From Strongylocentrotus droebachiensis (lineage: Eukaryota; Echinodermata; Echinoidea; Camarodonta; Strongylocentrotidae), in contig JAVYIG010000170.1 in NCBI GenBank assembly GCA_035222895.1, positions 599,501-663,500 on the forward strand: DNA of 64,000 bases, written 5' to 3'. A program made the position numbers and the translations under genes. Shown in pieces: positions 63,610-64,000 of the stretch (positions within the stretch are counted from its first letter, which is position 1; each line of letters begins with the position of its first letter). A model generated the notes under the pieces. It was not told where the DNA came from. It did not search any database and saw nothing but the letters and a program-made list of their open reading frames with translations.

Positions 63610-63678
63610 CTGCAGAAAAAAAGACATTATGCAGCATAAGAACATGTACACTTGTCCATTATGGTATATGTTTCTCAC

Positions 63679-63746
63679 ACTTAGGGTTGAGATGTATGGT
63701 GGACAGGTTGTATATGGTTGGCTTGTACCCATTTGACATTGGGTAA
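63679..63746 (-). pseudogene. Partial copy of RyR exon 1 (copy B)
   Basis: Acceptor CCCTCACAG is followed by [20 protein letters not shown], nearly the start of exon 1, and a possible donor AAGT|GTGAGA. At 68 bp it would not keep the frame with exon 1. Confidence 0.85.
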
Positions 63747-63849
63747 CTGTGAGGGAGAGAACATCATGAAATATAAAAGCAAATACATGTATGTATGCAT
63801 ATGTACAGGTATATCATAATTTCTCCCCATTGTGATATAAGTTTCTTCA

Positions 63850-63917
63850 TCTTCCAGTTATGATTGATGTCTGAAAACTTGTAAGAGGCTGACTTGTACC
63901 CATTGGACATTGGGTAA
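63850..63917 (-). pseudogene. Partial copy of RyR exon 1 (copy C)
   Basis: Acceptor CTCCCTTACAG is followed by YPMSNGYKSASYKFSDINHN, homologous to exon 1. No clear donor was found before the frame loses similarity. Copies B and C also share the intron sequence before their acceptors, so they arose together with it. Confidence 0.8.
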
Positions 63918-64000
63918 CTGTAAGGGAGAAAACATCATATTATATAAGAGCATAATGCACTTGTATGTGGGTTGTTGAACATTTTGTCAACTATGATATC

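Noticed and set aside
1..64000. CRISPR arrays, operons, riboswitches, bacterial promoters
   Set aside because: The window is a spliced animal gene; no such structures are present.

Overview
The window is 64 kb of animal nuclear DNA, AT-rich and intron-dense, lying entirely inside one gene on the minus strand: a ryanodine receptor (RyR), the giant Ca2+-release channel of the endoplasmic/sarcoplasmic reticulum. Reading from high to low coordinates I can chain 53 exons (63609 down to 194). All have GT-AG borders, and at every junction the split codons rejoin in frame, giving about 7.5 kb of coding sequence or about 2,500 residues. By alignment with remembered vertebrate and insect RyRs this is the middle of a roughly 5,000-residue protein, from about residue 960 (second RyR repeat of the P1 pair) to about 3,200. 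The N-terminal region lies beyond the right edge, and the EF-hands, transmembrane segments and pore lie beyond the left edge. Frequent TACATGTA-type words, tRNA-derived SINEs, CR1/L2-like and RTE-like LINE ends and many small foldback elements suggest a marine invertebrate. A sea urchin or other echinoderm is my best guess, but this is an inference.

Layout, 5' to 3' in the gene: 63.6-62.8 kb, P1 RyR repeat; 62.2-54.8 kb, SPRY2 domain; 54.4-46.5 kb, divergent linker with a natural seven-histidine run and a 739-bp Ser/Lys-rich exon; 46.5-41.4 kb, SPRY3 domain; 40.8-32.2 kb, junctional/bridging solenoid, lacking the acidic tract seen in vertebrate RyRs; 31.6-25.2 kb, RIH-type solenoid; 24.1-18.5 kb, P2 RyR-repeat pair with a conserved RRLS phosphorylation-type site; 15.5-0.2 kb, solenoid leading towards the central domain.

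The most striking pattern is repeated local duplication of exons. Two complete, divergent, phase-matched copies of one RIH-domain exon (29399-29552 and 31426-31567) look like a mutually exclusive pair. Two small in-frame candidate cassette exons (12027-12080 and 43940-43999) would insert 18 and 20 residues. At least six further exons have partial or decayed copies in an adjacent intron. Introns also hold a nested 360-bp near-perfect palindrome with 9-bp target duplications, several other terminal-inverted-repeat elements, a 5'-truncated LINE with a 13-bp target duplication, a tRNA-SINE pair, and minisatellites of about 17 and 42 bp. No other protein-coding host gene, rRNA, functional tRNA or CRISPR was seen.
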